A DNA stretch of 64,000 nt from JACXVD01 sp020446665 (GTDB lineage: Bacteria > Pseudomonadota > Alphaproteobacteria > Sphingomonadales > Sphingomonadaceae), in assembly GCA_041396905.1 (NCBI GenBank), contig JAWKXQ010000008.1:1-64000 (forward strand), written 5' to 3'. The position numbers and the translations under genes are program-made. The notes beneath the pieces were generated by a model that was given only the letters and a program-made list of their open reading frames with translations, was not told the DNA's origin and made no database searches. Of the stretch, positions 36,072-44,001 are shown piece after piece. The first letter of the stretch is position 1; every line of letters starts with the position of its first letter.

Positions 36072-36557
36072 CTAGTCGTCATCCTGGGCGGCCAAGCCCT
36101 TGGCAATCCGGTCTGCATCCGACCCTTCCGGCGCTTGGGGCAAGGCCTCCACATCGACGAAGATGGCAGGCGGCGGCGGGCACTTGCTGAGGAAGCAGCC
36201 ACCGCCAATTCCCTTGCCCCGGAAAATATATTCGCCGGCGACATCGGGCGCATGTGGCACCCCGTCATCCAGCGCCTGCTTTGAATTCGGATCGAGGTCG
36301 GCGGTTGACTTAACCCGGAATGCAGAATGATCTTCCAGACCGGCGCAGACGACGATTTCATCGCCTTTCTGGGGCTTGCAATTCTGTTCGGGCGCGGGTG
36401 GGCCGTAGGATTTGCGGGCTGTGCTAAGTACTTGCTCTGCTGTGGACCCTCTTGTCTTGGGCGCGTCACCTTGAGCCCTTACGGGGGCAGCGGCGAGCAT
36501 GGGGGGAAAGAATAACAGGGCGGCTGCCAGTATTCGCCCTGCAGCTTGTCTCGACAT
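36072..36557 (-). CDS. Small secreted protein, paralogue of the preceding gene
   Basis: This 161-residue precursor has a signal peptide ending APVRAQG. Its layout matches the gene 74 bases downstream: EIVVCAGLEDHSAFRV, DVAGEYIFRGKGIGGGCFLS, CPPPPAIFVDVEALPQAPEG and SDADRIAKGL. The pair therefore arose by tandem duplication. The Gly/Cys-rich loop differs (GGGCFLSKC versus SGLCGFLFNPC). ATG at 36557 begins the signal peptide. Function unknown. Both genes lie between hom and glpX on the opposite strand. Confidence 0.75.
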   Translation of the reverse strand: MSRQAAGRILAAALLFFPPMLAAAPVRAQGDAPKTRGSTAEQVLSTARKSYGPPAPEQNCKPQKGDEIVVCAGLEDHSAFRVKSTADLDPNSKQALDDGVPHAPDVAGEYIFRGKGIGGGCFLSKCPPPPAIFVDVEALPQAPEGSDADRIAKGLAAQDDD

Positions 36558-36612
36558 TCCCGCCCTCCGTGTTTATGCGCCTCGCAAGCTGACTTTGGGG
36601 ACTGAATTGACC

Positions 36613-37584
36613 ATGAACAAGACTGACAATGCCCTGGACCGCGTTTTGGTGATGGAAATGGTCCGCGTGACCGAGGCCGCAGCCATTGCCGCTTCCGAAC
36701 TGATTGGTCGCGGTGACGAGAAAGCCGCCGATGCCGCTGCTGTGGAAGCGATGCGCAAGGCATTTGACGAATTATACATGGATGGCACCGTCGTGATCGG
36801 CGAAGGCGAGCGCGACGAAGCGCCGATGCTTTATATTGGCGAGAAGGTTGGCGGCGCGATTGGCAAAGGCCCCCGGATCGACATCGCTCTTGACCCGCTG
36901 GAAGGCACGACGATCACCGCCAAGGCCGGCCCGAATGCGCTGGCTGTGCTGGCGGCGGCGGATGAAGGCAATCTGCTCAATGCGCCTGACGTCTATATGG
37001 ACAAGCTGGCCGTCGGCCCCGGCTATCCGCCTGACATTATCAGCCTGGACAAGAGCGTGACGGAGAATGTCACAGCTGTGGCGGAGGCGAAGGGTGTGAA
37101 GCCGTCTGACATTATCGTGTGCGTGCTGGATCGCCCGCGCCATGCCGATCTGATCGCGGAGCTGCGCGGGATTGGCTGCGGCGTTGTGCTGATCGGCGAT
37201 GGTGATGTGGCCGGCGTGATTGCCGTGACCGACGAGGAAACCACGATCGACATGTATATGGGCCAGGGCGGCGCGCCAGAAGGTGTGCTGGCGGCAGCGG
37301 CCCTGCGCTGCGTCGGCGGGCAGTTCAATGGCCGGTTGGTCTTCCGCAATGAAGACGAGAAAGCGCGCGCTCGCAAATGGGGGATCGAAGACCTCAACCG
37401 CATCTACAAGCTGGAAGACCTCGCCAAGGGTGACTGCATCTTCGCCGCCACCGGCGTTACCAGCGGCTCCCTGCTTGATGGGGTCAAGCGGATGCGCGGC
37501 GGCAAGATGACCACGGAAAGCGTAGTGATGCGCGCCAGCAGTGGCACGGTCCGCTGGATTCGGGGCGAGCACCACACCGACTGA
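36613..37584 (+). CDS. glpX: Class II fructose-1,6-bisphosphatase
   Basis: This 323-residue Li-sensitive, Mn/Mg-dependent phosphatase hydrolyses fructose 1,6-bisphosphate to fructose 6-phosphate in gluconeogenesis. Seen: GTVVIGEGERDEAPMLYIGE, the metal/phosphate motif IALDPLEGTT, and a GlpX C-terminus (TGVTSGSLLDGVKRMRGG, ESVVMRASSGTVRWI). ATG at 36613 begins with the typical MNKTDNALDRVLVMEMVRVT; the frame upstream to 36499 overlaps the divergent secreted-protein gene and is not supported. It is next to hom, an arrangement I recall from other sphingomonads. Confidence 0.96.
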   Translation: MNKTDNALDRVLVMEMVRVTEAAAIAASELIGRGDEKAADAAAVEAMRKAFDELYMDGTVVIGEGERDEAPMLYIGEKVGGAIGKGPRIDIALDPLEGTTITAKAGPNALAVLAAADEGNLLNAPDVYMDKLAVGPGYPPDIISLDKSVTENVTAVAEAKGVKPSDIIVCVLDRPRHADLIAELRGIGCGVVLIGDGDVAGVIAVTDEETTIDMYMGQGGAPEGVLAAAALRCVGGQFNGRLVFRNEDEKARARKWGIEDLNRIYKLEDLAKGDCIFAATGVTSGSLLDGVKRMRGGKMTTESVVMRASSGTVRWIRGEHHTD

Positions 37585-37710
37585 TAATCGCGGCGGGGGT
37601 TCTCCCCAACCCGGCAAAGCTTGCAGGTTGCAATCATGTGACGCACGGCTATCCCGGCGCTGGCGAGTCGTGCCCGCCTGACGGGCCGGATTTAGCGGAG
37701 GACCTCAGCC

Positions 37711-38646
37711 ATGAAGATCATGTCCGGCAATGCGAACCTGCCGCTTGCCCGTGCCATTGCCGCCTATCTGGAAATTCCGCTGACCGACGCCAGTGTGCGG
37801 CGTTTCGCGGATGAGGAAATCTTCGTGGAGATCCACGAGAATGTCCGCGGTGAGGATGTCTTCATCGTCCAGTCAACCGGCTTTCCGGCGAATGACAATC
37901 TCATGGAATTGCTGATCTGCATCGATGCGCTGAAACGCGCTTCGGCCAAGCGGATCACGGCGGTGGTGCCCTATTTCGGTTATGCACGGCAGGATCGGAA
38001 GCCCGGCCCGCGCACGCCGATTTCGGCCAAGCTGGTGGCAAATCTGATTACGCAAGCGGGTGCAGACCGGGTCTTGTCGGTCGATCTCCATGCCGGGCAG
38101 ATCCAGGGCTTCTTCGATATTCCGACGGACAATCTCTATGCAGCGCCGGTGATGGCCGCCGATATTCAGGCGCGTTATGGCGATCAGGACCTGATGGTCG
38201 TCAGCCCCGATGTCGGCGGTGTGGTGCGTGCCCGCGCGCTGGCCAAGCGGCTCGACAATGCGCCGCTCGCCATCGTCGATAAACGCCGCGACCGCCCCGG
38301 CGAAAGCGAAGTGATGAACATCATCGGCGACGTGTCCGGGCGCCATTGCATCCTGATTGACGACATCATCGATTCGGGCGGTACGCTCTGCAACGCAGCG
38401 CAGGCGTTGCTCGATAGCGGTGCGAAGAGCGTGGCTGCCTATATCAGCCATGGCGTGCTCTCCGGCGGTGCAGTCGCCCGGGTCGATGGCTCCGCGCTGA
38501 AGGAACTGGTGATCACCGACACGATCCTTGCCACCGATGCGGCCAAGGATTCGCAAAAGATCCGCGAACTGACCATCGCCCCGCTGATCGGCGAGGCAGT
38601 CCGCCGGATCGCCGATGAAAGCTCGGTGTCGAGCCTGTTCGACTGA
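37711..38646 (+). CDS. prs: Ribose-phosphate pyrophosphokinase (PRPP synthetase)
   Basis: This 311-residue enzyme makes phosphoribosyl pyrophosphate for purine, pyrimidine, histidine, tryptophan and NAD synthesis. Seen: the N-terminal MKIMSGNANLPLARAIAAYL, the ATP-binding YFGYARQDRKPGPRTPISAK, VDLHAGQIQGFFDIPTDNL, and the PRPP-binding loop ILIDDIIDSGGTLCNAA. GGAGGA lies nine bases before the ATG. A histidine-pathway gene (hisN) follows shortly. Confidence 0.97.
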   Translation: MKIMSGNANLPLARAIAAYLEIPLTDASVRRFADEEIFVEIHENVRGEDVFIVQSTGFPANDNLMELLICIDALKRASAKRITAVVPYFGYARQDRKPGPRTPISAKLVANLITQAGADRVLSVDLHAGQIQGFFDIPTDNLYAAPVMAADIQARYGDQDLMVVSPDVGGVVRARALAKRLDNAPLAIVDKRRDRPGESEVMNIIGDVSGRHCILIDDIIDSGGTLCNAAQALLDSGAKSVAAYISHGVLSGGAVARVDGSALKELVITDTILATDAAKDSQKIRELTIAPLIGEAVRRIADESSVSSLFD

Positions 38647-38654
38647 TCCGGCGC

Positions 38655-39062
38655 ATGCGACTTGCAGCGCTCCTTTCGGTCCCGTTGCTCTCAGGCTGCG
38701 CCTCGCTTCCGGCAGCAGGCGGGCAGGCCATCCTGACCCAGCCGCAAGGTGTGAATCTCGTGCTTGAAGGCGCGATTGAGGCTGCGCCCGGTTATCATCT
38801 TGTCATGGGCGATCTGGTGATGCCTGCCGGCGGCGTCATCCCCCGTCACACCCATTCGGGGGAGGAATTCCTCTATGTGATGGGCGGCAGTGCGACAGTG
38901 ATGCGGCAGGGGGAACCGGATCTGGTCCTGCAGGCGGGGCAAGGCGTCCGTATTCCCGCGGGCATGGTCCATGGCGGGCTGGCGGGGCCAGAGGGTATGC
39001 GCGGCGTGGCCAGCTGGATCGTCAAGGATGGCCAGCCGCTGCGAACCGCCGCCACCGATTAA
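38655..39062 (+). CDS. Cupin-domain lipoprotein
   Basis: This 135-residue protein starts with a lipoprotein signal (LLSVPLLSGCASL, cysteine near residue 15). A single cupin domain follows with both motifs: PRHTHSGEEFLYVMGG (metal-binding H.H....E) and GQGVRIPAGMVHGGL (the third His). This is the usual metal-binding set. It starts eight bases after the prs stop and may be co-transcribed with it. Substrate unknown; periplasm-facing lipidated cupins are uncommon. Confidence 0.8.
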   Translation: MRLAALLSVPLLSGCASLPAAGGQAILTQPQGVNLVLEGAIEAAPGYHLVMGDLVMPAGGVIPRHTHSGEEFLYVMGGSATVMRQGEPDLVLQAGQGVRIPAGMVHGGLAGPEGMRGVASWIVKDGQPLRTAATD

Positions 39063-39105
39063 GCTGCGCTGATCCTGCCGCTTGACCGGAACGCAGGTGC
39101 CGCGC

Positions 39106-39896
39106 ATGGCACTGGCCATGAACCTCAGTGCTGAAATCGCTCTCGCTCACCGCCTCGCCGATGCCGCGCGGGCGGAAATCCTGCCGCATTTTCGCAGCGT
39201 TGCCGTGGAGAGCAAGGATGATGCTTCGCCCGTGACCGTTGCTGACCGCGCGGCGGAGGAGGCGATGCGGCGTATTCTCAAGGCGGAATGCCCGCAGGAT
39301 GGCGTGCATGGGGAGGAATTCGGAGTCGAAGAGGGGCGCTCTGGCCGCCAGTGGGTGCTCGATCCGATTGACGGCACGGCAGGCTTTATTGCGGGGCGGC
39401 CGATCTTCGGCACTCTGATCGCGCTGCTGGTGGATGGCTGGCCGGTGCTGGGCGTGATCGACCAGCCGGTGCTGCAGGAACGCTGGCTGGGTGTCGCCGG
39501 GCAGCCGACCACGCTTAATGGCAAGCCGGTAGCGACGCGCCCTTGCCGGGAATTGTCAGCTGCCACGCTGGCGACCACCGGGCCGCATTATTTCGACGAC
39601 CATCAAGGGAGCATTTCATGGCGCTGGCGGCCAAGACCAATCACCGCCGGATGGTGATGGGCGGCGACTGCTATAATTACGCCATGCTCGCCACCGGTCA
39701 GCTCGACATTGTCTGCGAGGCCGGGCTGAAACTGTATGACTGGGCCGCGCTGGTGCCGGTGGTAGAGGGCGCAGGCGGTGTCATGTCTGACTGGAATGGC
39801 GATCCGCTGGGTCCCGGTGCTGATGGCCATGTGCTGGCGCTGGGCGATCCCGCCCGGCAGGAGGACGTGGTCGACGCGCTCGCCTGCCACCATTGA
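39106..39896 (+). pseudogene. hisN: Histidinol-phosphatase (inositol monophosphatase family), one-base frameshift
   Basis: The first frame encodes an inositol-monophosphatase-type protein through VTVADRAAEEAMRRILKAEC, HGEEFGVEEGRSGRQWVLDP and IDGTAGFIAGRPIFGTLIAL (metal-binding DPIDGT) up to TTGPHYFDDHQG. The similarity then continues in another frame as EHFMALAAKTNHRRMVMGGD, CYNYAMLATGQLDIVCEAGL and KLYDWAALVPVVEGAGGVMS. Adding one G to the GGG at 39607-39609 restores a single 263-residue protein with the expected HQG-EHFMALAAK join. So either one G was lost in the genome or the base call is wrong. HisN is the phosphatase step of histidine synthesis in alphaproteobacteria. ATG 39106 has AGGTG seven bases upstream. 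Confidence 0.88.
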
Positions 39897-39899
39897 TCC

Positions 39900-40010
39900 G
39901 CCCTGCTGCAGGGTGACACAAGTGACAATGTGTCACCCTGCCAGAACAGGGCACTGCTATATATTACAGGCACATAGACGAAAATTTTTCATCCCGGACA
40001 GGGTGACACC
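39900..40010. repeat. Cluster of CAGGGTGACAC inverted repeats
   Basis: CAGGGTGACACA (39909-39920) is an exact inverted copy of TGTGTCACCCTG (39929-39940) with an 8-base spacer. An outer GCCCTG/CAGGGC pair (39900-39905 with 39947-39952) extends it. A third copy, CAGGGTGACACC, occurs at 39999-40010. No T-run follows. It looks like a binding-site cluster or a structured 3' region after hisN. The rest of the gap to 40154 is A+T-rich without genes. Confidence 0.6.
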
Positions 40011-40154
40011 CTATAGGAGAAAATTTTGTTCTCGACCGACATTTGCAAAGAGCCGGTCACACCATGGCGGCCCAGGGGGAAGTAGGAAAGCGCTGAATAA
40101 TCGCGCGCTTGTATACTCTCCACCTGACCCCGGTTGGACTTTCACCCGGCTCGC

Positions 40155-40520
40155 TCATTTGACGCGAGTCGAGACTTCCGCATCGCACATGCTCATGCCC
40201 ATGGCGCAGCCCTTGATCTTGATCGAGCTTGCATCGCTGGTGACCGTTCCGTTGAAGCTCATGAAGCCGGGCATGCCGGGATGCTTCATCTTCTTGCCGG
40301 TCCAGGCTTCGCCGCTGTCAGTCATGCCGTGGCACATCTCGAAATTTTTCTTCTTGCCTTCGGTAATACGGCAATAGAGCTTGCCTTCGGTCACCCAGAC
40401 GCGAACGGTATCGCCATTCTTGCGCGTATAGGTGCCGGTGGGATCAGCCGCAGCCGATGCGGGCACGGATAGCCCGAGTGCGACGGATGCAGCGCACAAT
40501 GCGACCAGTATTTTCTTCAT
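40155..40520 (-). CDS. DUF2147-like secreted protein
   Basis: This 121-residue precursor has a signal peptide (MKKILVALCAASVALGLSVP through ASAAADP). The mature part follows the DUF2147 plan: GTYTRKNGDTVRVWVTEGKL at the start, a C-terminal IKIKGCAMGMSMCDAEVSTR resembling the KGC..G..C..Q.W.R tail, and a central Lys/Met-rich loop (KKMKHPGMPGFMSF). Function of the family is unknown. The start lies downstream of a pyrimidine-poor, A/G-rich tract on the transcribed strand suitable as a ribosome binding region. Confidence 0.75.
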   Translation of the reverse strand: MKKILVALCAASVALGLSVPASAAADPTGTYTRKNGDTVRVWVTEGKLYCRITEGKKKNFEMCHGMTDSGEAWTGKKMKHPGMPGFMSFNGTVTSDASSIKIKGCAMGMSMCDAEVSTRVK

Positions 40521-40610
40521 TATTCTCTCCTCTCCCCCTTATTAGAATGAACTAAATTAGCCTATACTGATGAAGAGTCGAGGGCGGCAGATTTGGGGTG
40601 TTTCGGGACC

Positions 40611-41033
40611 ATGAAACTGTTCTTTTACGGCGTGTTGATGGGGGAAGTGGCCCCACCACCTGTGCGCAGCTTGCTGGCTGGGATCGGGCCGGGGCAGCCT
40701 GCCACTGTGCGCGGAACAATCTATGCCGTGACCGGCCCAGGCGGCGCTTACCCGGTTTTGCTGCCGGGAGACGATCTGGTCCATGGGCGGATGCATGATG
40801 CGGGGAATGTGGACCTGGCCGCGCTTGATCGCTTCGAGAGCGTCGATCCGGTTGATCCGCTTGCAGGCGAATACCGGCGGGAGGAAATTACTGCTGTCGA
40901 CGGAGAAGGGGAAAGCCATGTAGTGCAGGCCTATCTCTGGAACGGGGAACTTGATCAGCAAAACGAACTGATCCCTGATGGCGACTTCGCTGTCTGGCTT
41001 ATGCAGAGCGGCTATCTACCCTTCGGGCAGTGA
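40611..41033 (+). CDS. Gamma-glutamylcyclotransferase-like (AIG2/GGCT) protein
   Basis: This 140-residue protein has the GGCT-like start MKLFFYGVLM (compare FVYGTLM), a central GRMHDAGNVDLAALDRFESV block with the conserved acidic residue of this fold, and AYLWNGELDQQ near the end. Members act on gamma-glutamyl peptides or amines, but many small bacterial ones are uncharacterised. ATG at 40611 is used rather than the frame start at 40593. It lies upstream of rpmI on the same strand. Confidence 0.8.
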   Translation: MKLFFYGVLMGEVAPPPVRSLLAGIGPGQPATVRGTIYAVTGPGGAYPVLLPGDDLVHGRMHDAGNVDLAALDRFESVDPVDPLAGEYRREEITAVDGEGESHVVQAYLWNGELDQQNELIPDGDFAVWLMQSGYLPFGQ

Positions 41034-41040
41034 GCGTGTA

Positions 41041-41177
41041 TTGACCCTTGCCTTTGTTGCGGCTTGCGACTAGTTGCGCGCCCTTCACTGACACGTGATT
41101 CCTCAAGAATCATAGGGCCCGCCTGGCTGAAAGGGCTGCCAGGGCGGGTTGGACGTGTCTCTGCAAAGGAGATGAAA
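41041..41177 (+). promoter_or_regulatory. Promoter/leader region of rpmI-rplT
   Basis: TTGACC at 41041-41046 is a good -35 candidate. Two hairpins follow in the presumed leader: TGATTC-CTCAA-GAATCA (41096-41112), and a longer GC-rich one around 41116-41148 pairing CCCGCC..TGGC with GCCA..GGCGGG. The ribosome binding site of rpmI is AAGGAG at 41165-41170. In several bacteria L20 represses this operon through a structured leader; whether these hairpins act that way is unknown. Confidence 0.35.
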
Positions 41178-41381
41178 ATGCCCAAGATGAAGACCAAGAG
41201 TGGTGTGAAGAAGCGCTTCAAGATCACCGCAACCGGCAAGATCAAGCACGGTGTGGCTGGCAAACGCCACCGCCTGATCAGCCACAATGCCAAGTACATC
41301 CGCACCAATCGCGGCACCAAGGTCTTGTCCGACGCGGACAGCAAGGCCGTGAAGTCGTGGGCCCCTTACGGCCTCGACTGA
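41178..41381 (+). CDS. rpmI: 50S ribosomal protein L35
   Basis: This 67-residue basic protein reads MPKMKTKSGVKKRFKITATG and ends SWAPYGLD, the L35 signature. ATG at 41178 is fixed by AAGGAG seven bases upstream; the longer frame from 41064 is not real. It is followed by rplT in the standard pair, but infC, which often precedes them, is absent here. Confidence 0.98.
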   Translation: MPKMKTKSGVKKRFKITATGKIKHGVAGKRHRLISHNAKYIRTNRGTKVLSDADSKAVKSWAPYGLD

Positions 41382-41410
41382 GCCCGAACGAGAGACAGGA
41401 GTACTAAGCA

Positions 41411-41767
41411 ATGCCACGCATCAAACGCGGTGTTACCACCCGCGCCAAGCACAAGCGGATTCTCGATCAGGCGAAGGGCTATCGCGGCCGCCGGAAGAAC
41501 ACGATCCGCGTCGCTCGCCAGGCCGTCGAAAAGGCCGGGCAATATGCCTATCGCGACCGCAAGGTGAAAAAGCGGAATTTCCGCGCCCTGTGGATCCAGC
41601 GCATCAACGCTGCCGTACGCGCCGAAGGCCTGACCTATTCGCAGTTCATGAACGGCGTGAAGAAGGCCGGCATCGAACTTGACCGCAAGGTTATGGCTGA
41701 TCTCGCCATGAATGAAGGCGCTGCCTTCAAGGCGATCATCACGCAGGCGAAGCAGGCGCTGGCCTGA
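41411..41767 (+). CDS. rplT: 50S ribosomal protein L20
   Basis: This 118-residue protein starts MPRIKRGVTTRAKHKRILDQ, with the conserved GYRGRRKNTIRVARQAVEKA and RKVKKRNFRALWIQRINAAV. L20 is an early 23S rRNA assembly protein and in some species a repressor of its own operon. It follows rpmI by 29 bases and is followed by a strong terminator. Confidence 0.98.
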   Translation: MPRIKRGVTTRAKHKRILDQAKGYRGRRKNTIRVARQAVEKAGQYAYRDRKVKKRNFRALWIQRINAAVRAEGLTYSQFMNGVKKAGIELDRKVMADLAMNEGAAFKAIITQAKQALA

Positions 41768-41817
41768 TTCGCGTCGGGAGCGCAGCCAACCGGCTGTCAG
41801 CTTTGTGACAATTCCAG

Positions 41818-41853
41818 ACGGGCGCTGCGGAAAAGCTCCGCAGCGCCCGTTTT
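41818..41853 (+). terminator. Rho-independent terminator of rpmI-rplT
   Basis: ACGGGCGCTGCGGA (41818-41831) pairs perfectly with TCCGCAGCGCCCGT (41837-41850) around the loop AAAGC and is followed by a T4 run. It ends the rpmI-rplT unit about 50 bases after the rplT stop. Confidence 0.92.
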
Positions 41854-41939
41854 GTGTCGCGTTTCTACAAATTCCCCTTGGCCTTGATCGAAGGCTGCCT
41901 TAGTCAGCTTCGTGTCAGCAAGGGGGCGCGCGCATAGTC

Positions 41940-42809
41940 ATGGGGCAGGATTGCGACATTGATGTCTGCTTCTTCCGGCCACCGGCTGACCTCGAAGGCT
42001 GCTTCACGACCTTCTACCGGCTTGAGCTGACCGTTCACGATGGCGGGACAGTGCAGGACTATCTCCAGCCCGAATGGGCAAATTTGCGCTTCTTCAAGGG
42101 CCAGCCGCCAATCTCAGAGATTCCCGGCGGCCCGGTGCTGGAAGATGCCCGGCTGACAGCGACCGGACCCAGCTCGCTGCCTGGTCGGTTCGAGTTGGGT
42201 ACGACACGCATGTGGGGGATCGGCCTGTTCCCGCTGGGCTGGGCCCGCTTCATCGGAGTCGATGCCTCTGCCTACGCCAACCAGGTCGTCAATGGCGAAA
42301 CTGATCCTGTCTTCGCCCGCTTCGCCCCATTGGCGGACATGCTCTTCACCGCAGACGGCGATGATGAAGCAGAATTTGATCGACTGGTGTCTTATTTCCG
42401 CAGCGTCGATACGCCGGTGAAAGACGAACCACGGATACGCGCCGTCCATGCCGCGATTGTCGATACCGATATGAGCACGGTGGCGGAATTGGCTGACCGG
42501 GCCGGGCTGTCCACACGCTCGCTCGAGCGACTCTGCCGCCGCCATTTCGGGTTTTCGCCCAAGCTGCTGCTGCGCCGCCAGCGTTTCATGCGCAGCCTTG
42601 CCGCTTTCATGCTGCATGAAGGGAAGAACTGGAGTGAAGTGATCGACAATCACTATCACGATCAGGCCCATTTCGTGCGCGAATTCCAGGCCTTCATGAC
42701 CATGAATCCGACCGAATATGCCGCCTTGCCACATCCGGTGCTCAGCGCCTTCATGGCTGAGCGCCAGCGTATCTGGGGCTCGCCGGCGCAGACGCTGGAC
42801 AAGCCCTGA
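41940..42809 (+). CDS. AraC-family transcriptional regulator
   Basis: This 289-residue protein has a non-conserved N-terminal half and a C-terminal double helix-turn-helix (about residues 180-265): STVAELADRAGLSTRSLERL, then CRRHFGFSPKLLLRRQRFMR, then SEVIDNHYHDQAHFVREFQA with FMTMNPTEY. The HFG.SPK and YHDQAHF...F blocks are classic AraC signatures. It sits between rplT and pheS, genes that are often closer together, and has its own transcription because a terminator precedes it. Effector and targets unknown. Confidence 0.88.
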   Translation: MGQDCDIDVCFFRPPADLEGCFTTFYRLELTVHDGGTVQDYLQPEWANLRFFKGQPPISEIPGGPVLEDARLTATGPSSLPGRFELGTTRMWGIGLFPLGWARFIGVDASAYANQVVNGETDPVFARFAPLADMLFTADGDDEAEFDRLVSYFRSVDTPVKDEPRIRAVHAAIVDTDMSTVAELADRAGLSTRSLERLCRRHFGFSPKLLLRRQRFMRSLAAFMLHEGKNWSEVIDNHYHDQAHFVREFQAFMTMNPTEYAALPHPVLSAFMAERQRIWGSPAQTLDKP

Positions 42810-42870
42810 CAGCAAGGCGGCGCCGCAGGCCTGGCCTGCCGCGCCGCTACTCGCCACCCCATTGTCGGAA

Positions 42871-43767
42871 CTATTGAAGGTCTTCGACCGAGACCCAGCC
42901 TTTCGTCCCGAAATTATCCGTGACCTCGATGAACAACCCTGCGCGATTGCCGGTCGGGTTGAGCTCAGTCCCTGCCCGCAGCGCCCGGACCTCTGCGGCA
43001 TCGCTGGCTGCGCTTTCGCGCATCACAGTATCAACGGCAACCGTCGCGCCTGCATTGGAGGCAGGTCTTGCCACACCCGCAGCGGGGGCCGCTTCCATCG
43101 CAGCCCGCTGCGCGACTACCTGGTTAAAGGCGATGACAAAGGCTTCAGCCAGCATCTCGCCATTCTTGCTGCCCTGATAGCCGCTTGCGGATGCTGCGGT
43201 CTGTGCCCATCCGCCGCCGTTACCGCCAAAACTGATGGTGGATTTCTTGACCGAGCCTGAGCCGGAAGCAACTGTCATGCCGTTGGCTGGGCTTACTACG
43301 CGCAGTCCCGCTGCGACGGTCTTTCGCTTGCCGCCCAGCCCGCCAAACATGCCCAGAGCAGCACCGCCAAAGGGAACGCCACTCAGCACTTTCCCAGCCG
43401 CACCGGAGCGCACCAACGCTTCGCCAGCAAGGCCTTTTCCGACTTCAACGCTCTTGTCGACTTCTTCCTGATCCCCAGCCACTGCGGTGACGAGGAACCG
43501 TGCCGGCTCGCCGCTGGCCGGGCTGTGCGGCGTAAAGCAGCCAGATTCGATGGCCAGCGCATTGATCAGTTCGCGCGGGGAGCCGAGCCCGAATTTGGTC
43601 CAGCCTGCCAAATCGCCATCGACCAGCGCAATTGTCCCAAGGCTCGCTTCGCATTTGACCAGCTCGGGCGGCGGGTCCTTCTTGGCAAAGGCCGGCACAG
43701 GCAGGAATGCAAGCGCCGCGACGCAGCTGCTGGCTACAAGATGTTTCATCGAAATTGTCTGACGCAT
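42871..43767 (-). CDS. Exported SH3-domain protein
   Basis: This 298-residue precursor has a signal peptide (MKHLVASSCVAALAFLPVPAFA) and a middle region rich in Gly/Ala/Val (VGKGLAGEALVRSGAAGKVL, then FGGAALGMFGGLGGKRKTV). The C-terminal bacterial SH3 module is DTVMRESAASDAAEVRALRA, TELNPTGNRAGLFIEVTDNF and GTKGWVSVEDLQ. Such modules usually bind peptidoglycan or proteins. The stretch LGSPRELINALAIESGCF and the Gly-rich region recall CsgG-like secretory lipoproteins, but this is weak. ATG 43767 has GGAAG six bases upstream. Divergent from pheS. Confidence 0.75.
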   Translation of the reverse strand: MRQTISMKHLVASSCVAALAFLPVPAFAKKDPPPELVKCEASLGTIALVDGDLAGWTKFGLGSPRELINALAIESGCFTPHSPASGEPARFLVTAVAGDQEEVDKSVEVGKGLAGEALVRSGAAGKVLSGVPFGGAALGMFGGLGGKRKTVAAGLRVVSPANGMTVASGSGSVKKSTISFGGNGGGWAQTAASASGYQGSKNGEMLAEAFVIAFNQVVAQRAAMEAAPAAGVARPASNAGATVAVDTVMRESAASDAAEVRALRAGTELNPTGNRAGLFIEVTDNFGTKGWVSVEDLQ

Positions 43768-44001
43768 AATGACTTCCCCGTTGGTTGCAGGAACGAGTCG
43801 CTGTGTCTCATGCACTGGCAGGGTCGTCACTGGGGCGAGCCAATCCTGACAGTGCTTGTCATGACTACGCACGATATTGTCATCGAGATGGCGACATTTG
43901 CCCGGCCGCTGGCGCAAAATCAGGGCTTGGGCCGAGCGGAAATGGCGGCTAGGGACGCCCCGTAACGGACGGGGCACTGTGCCCTGCGATGGAGAATGCA
44001 C

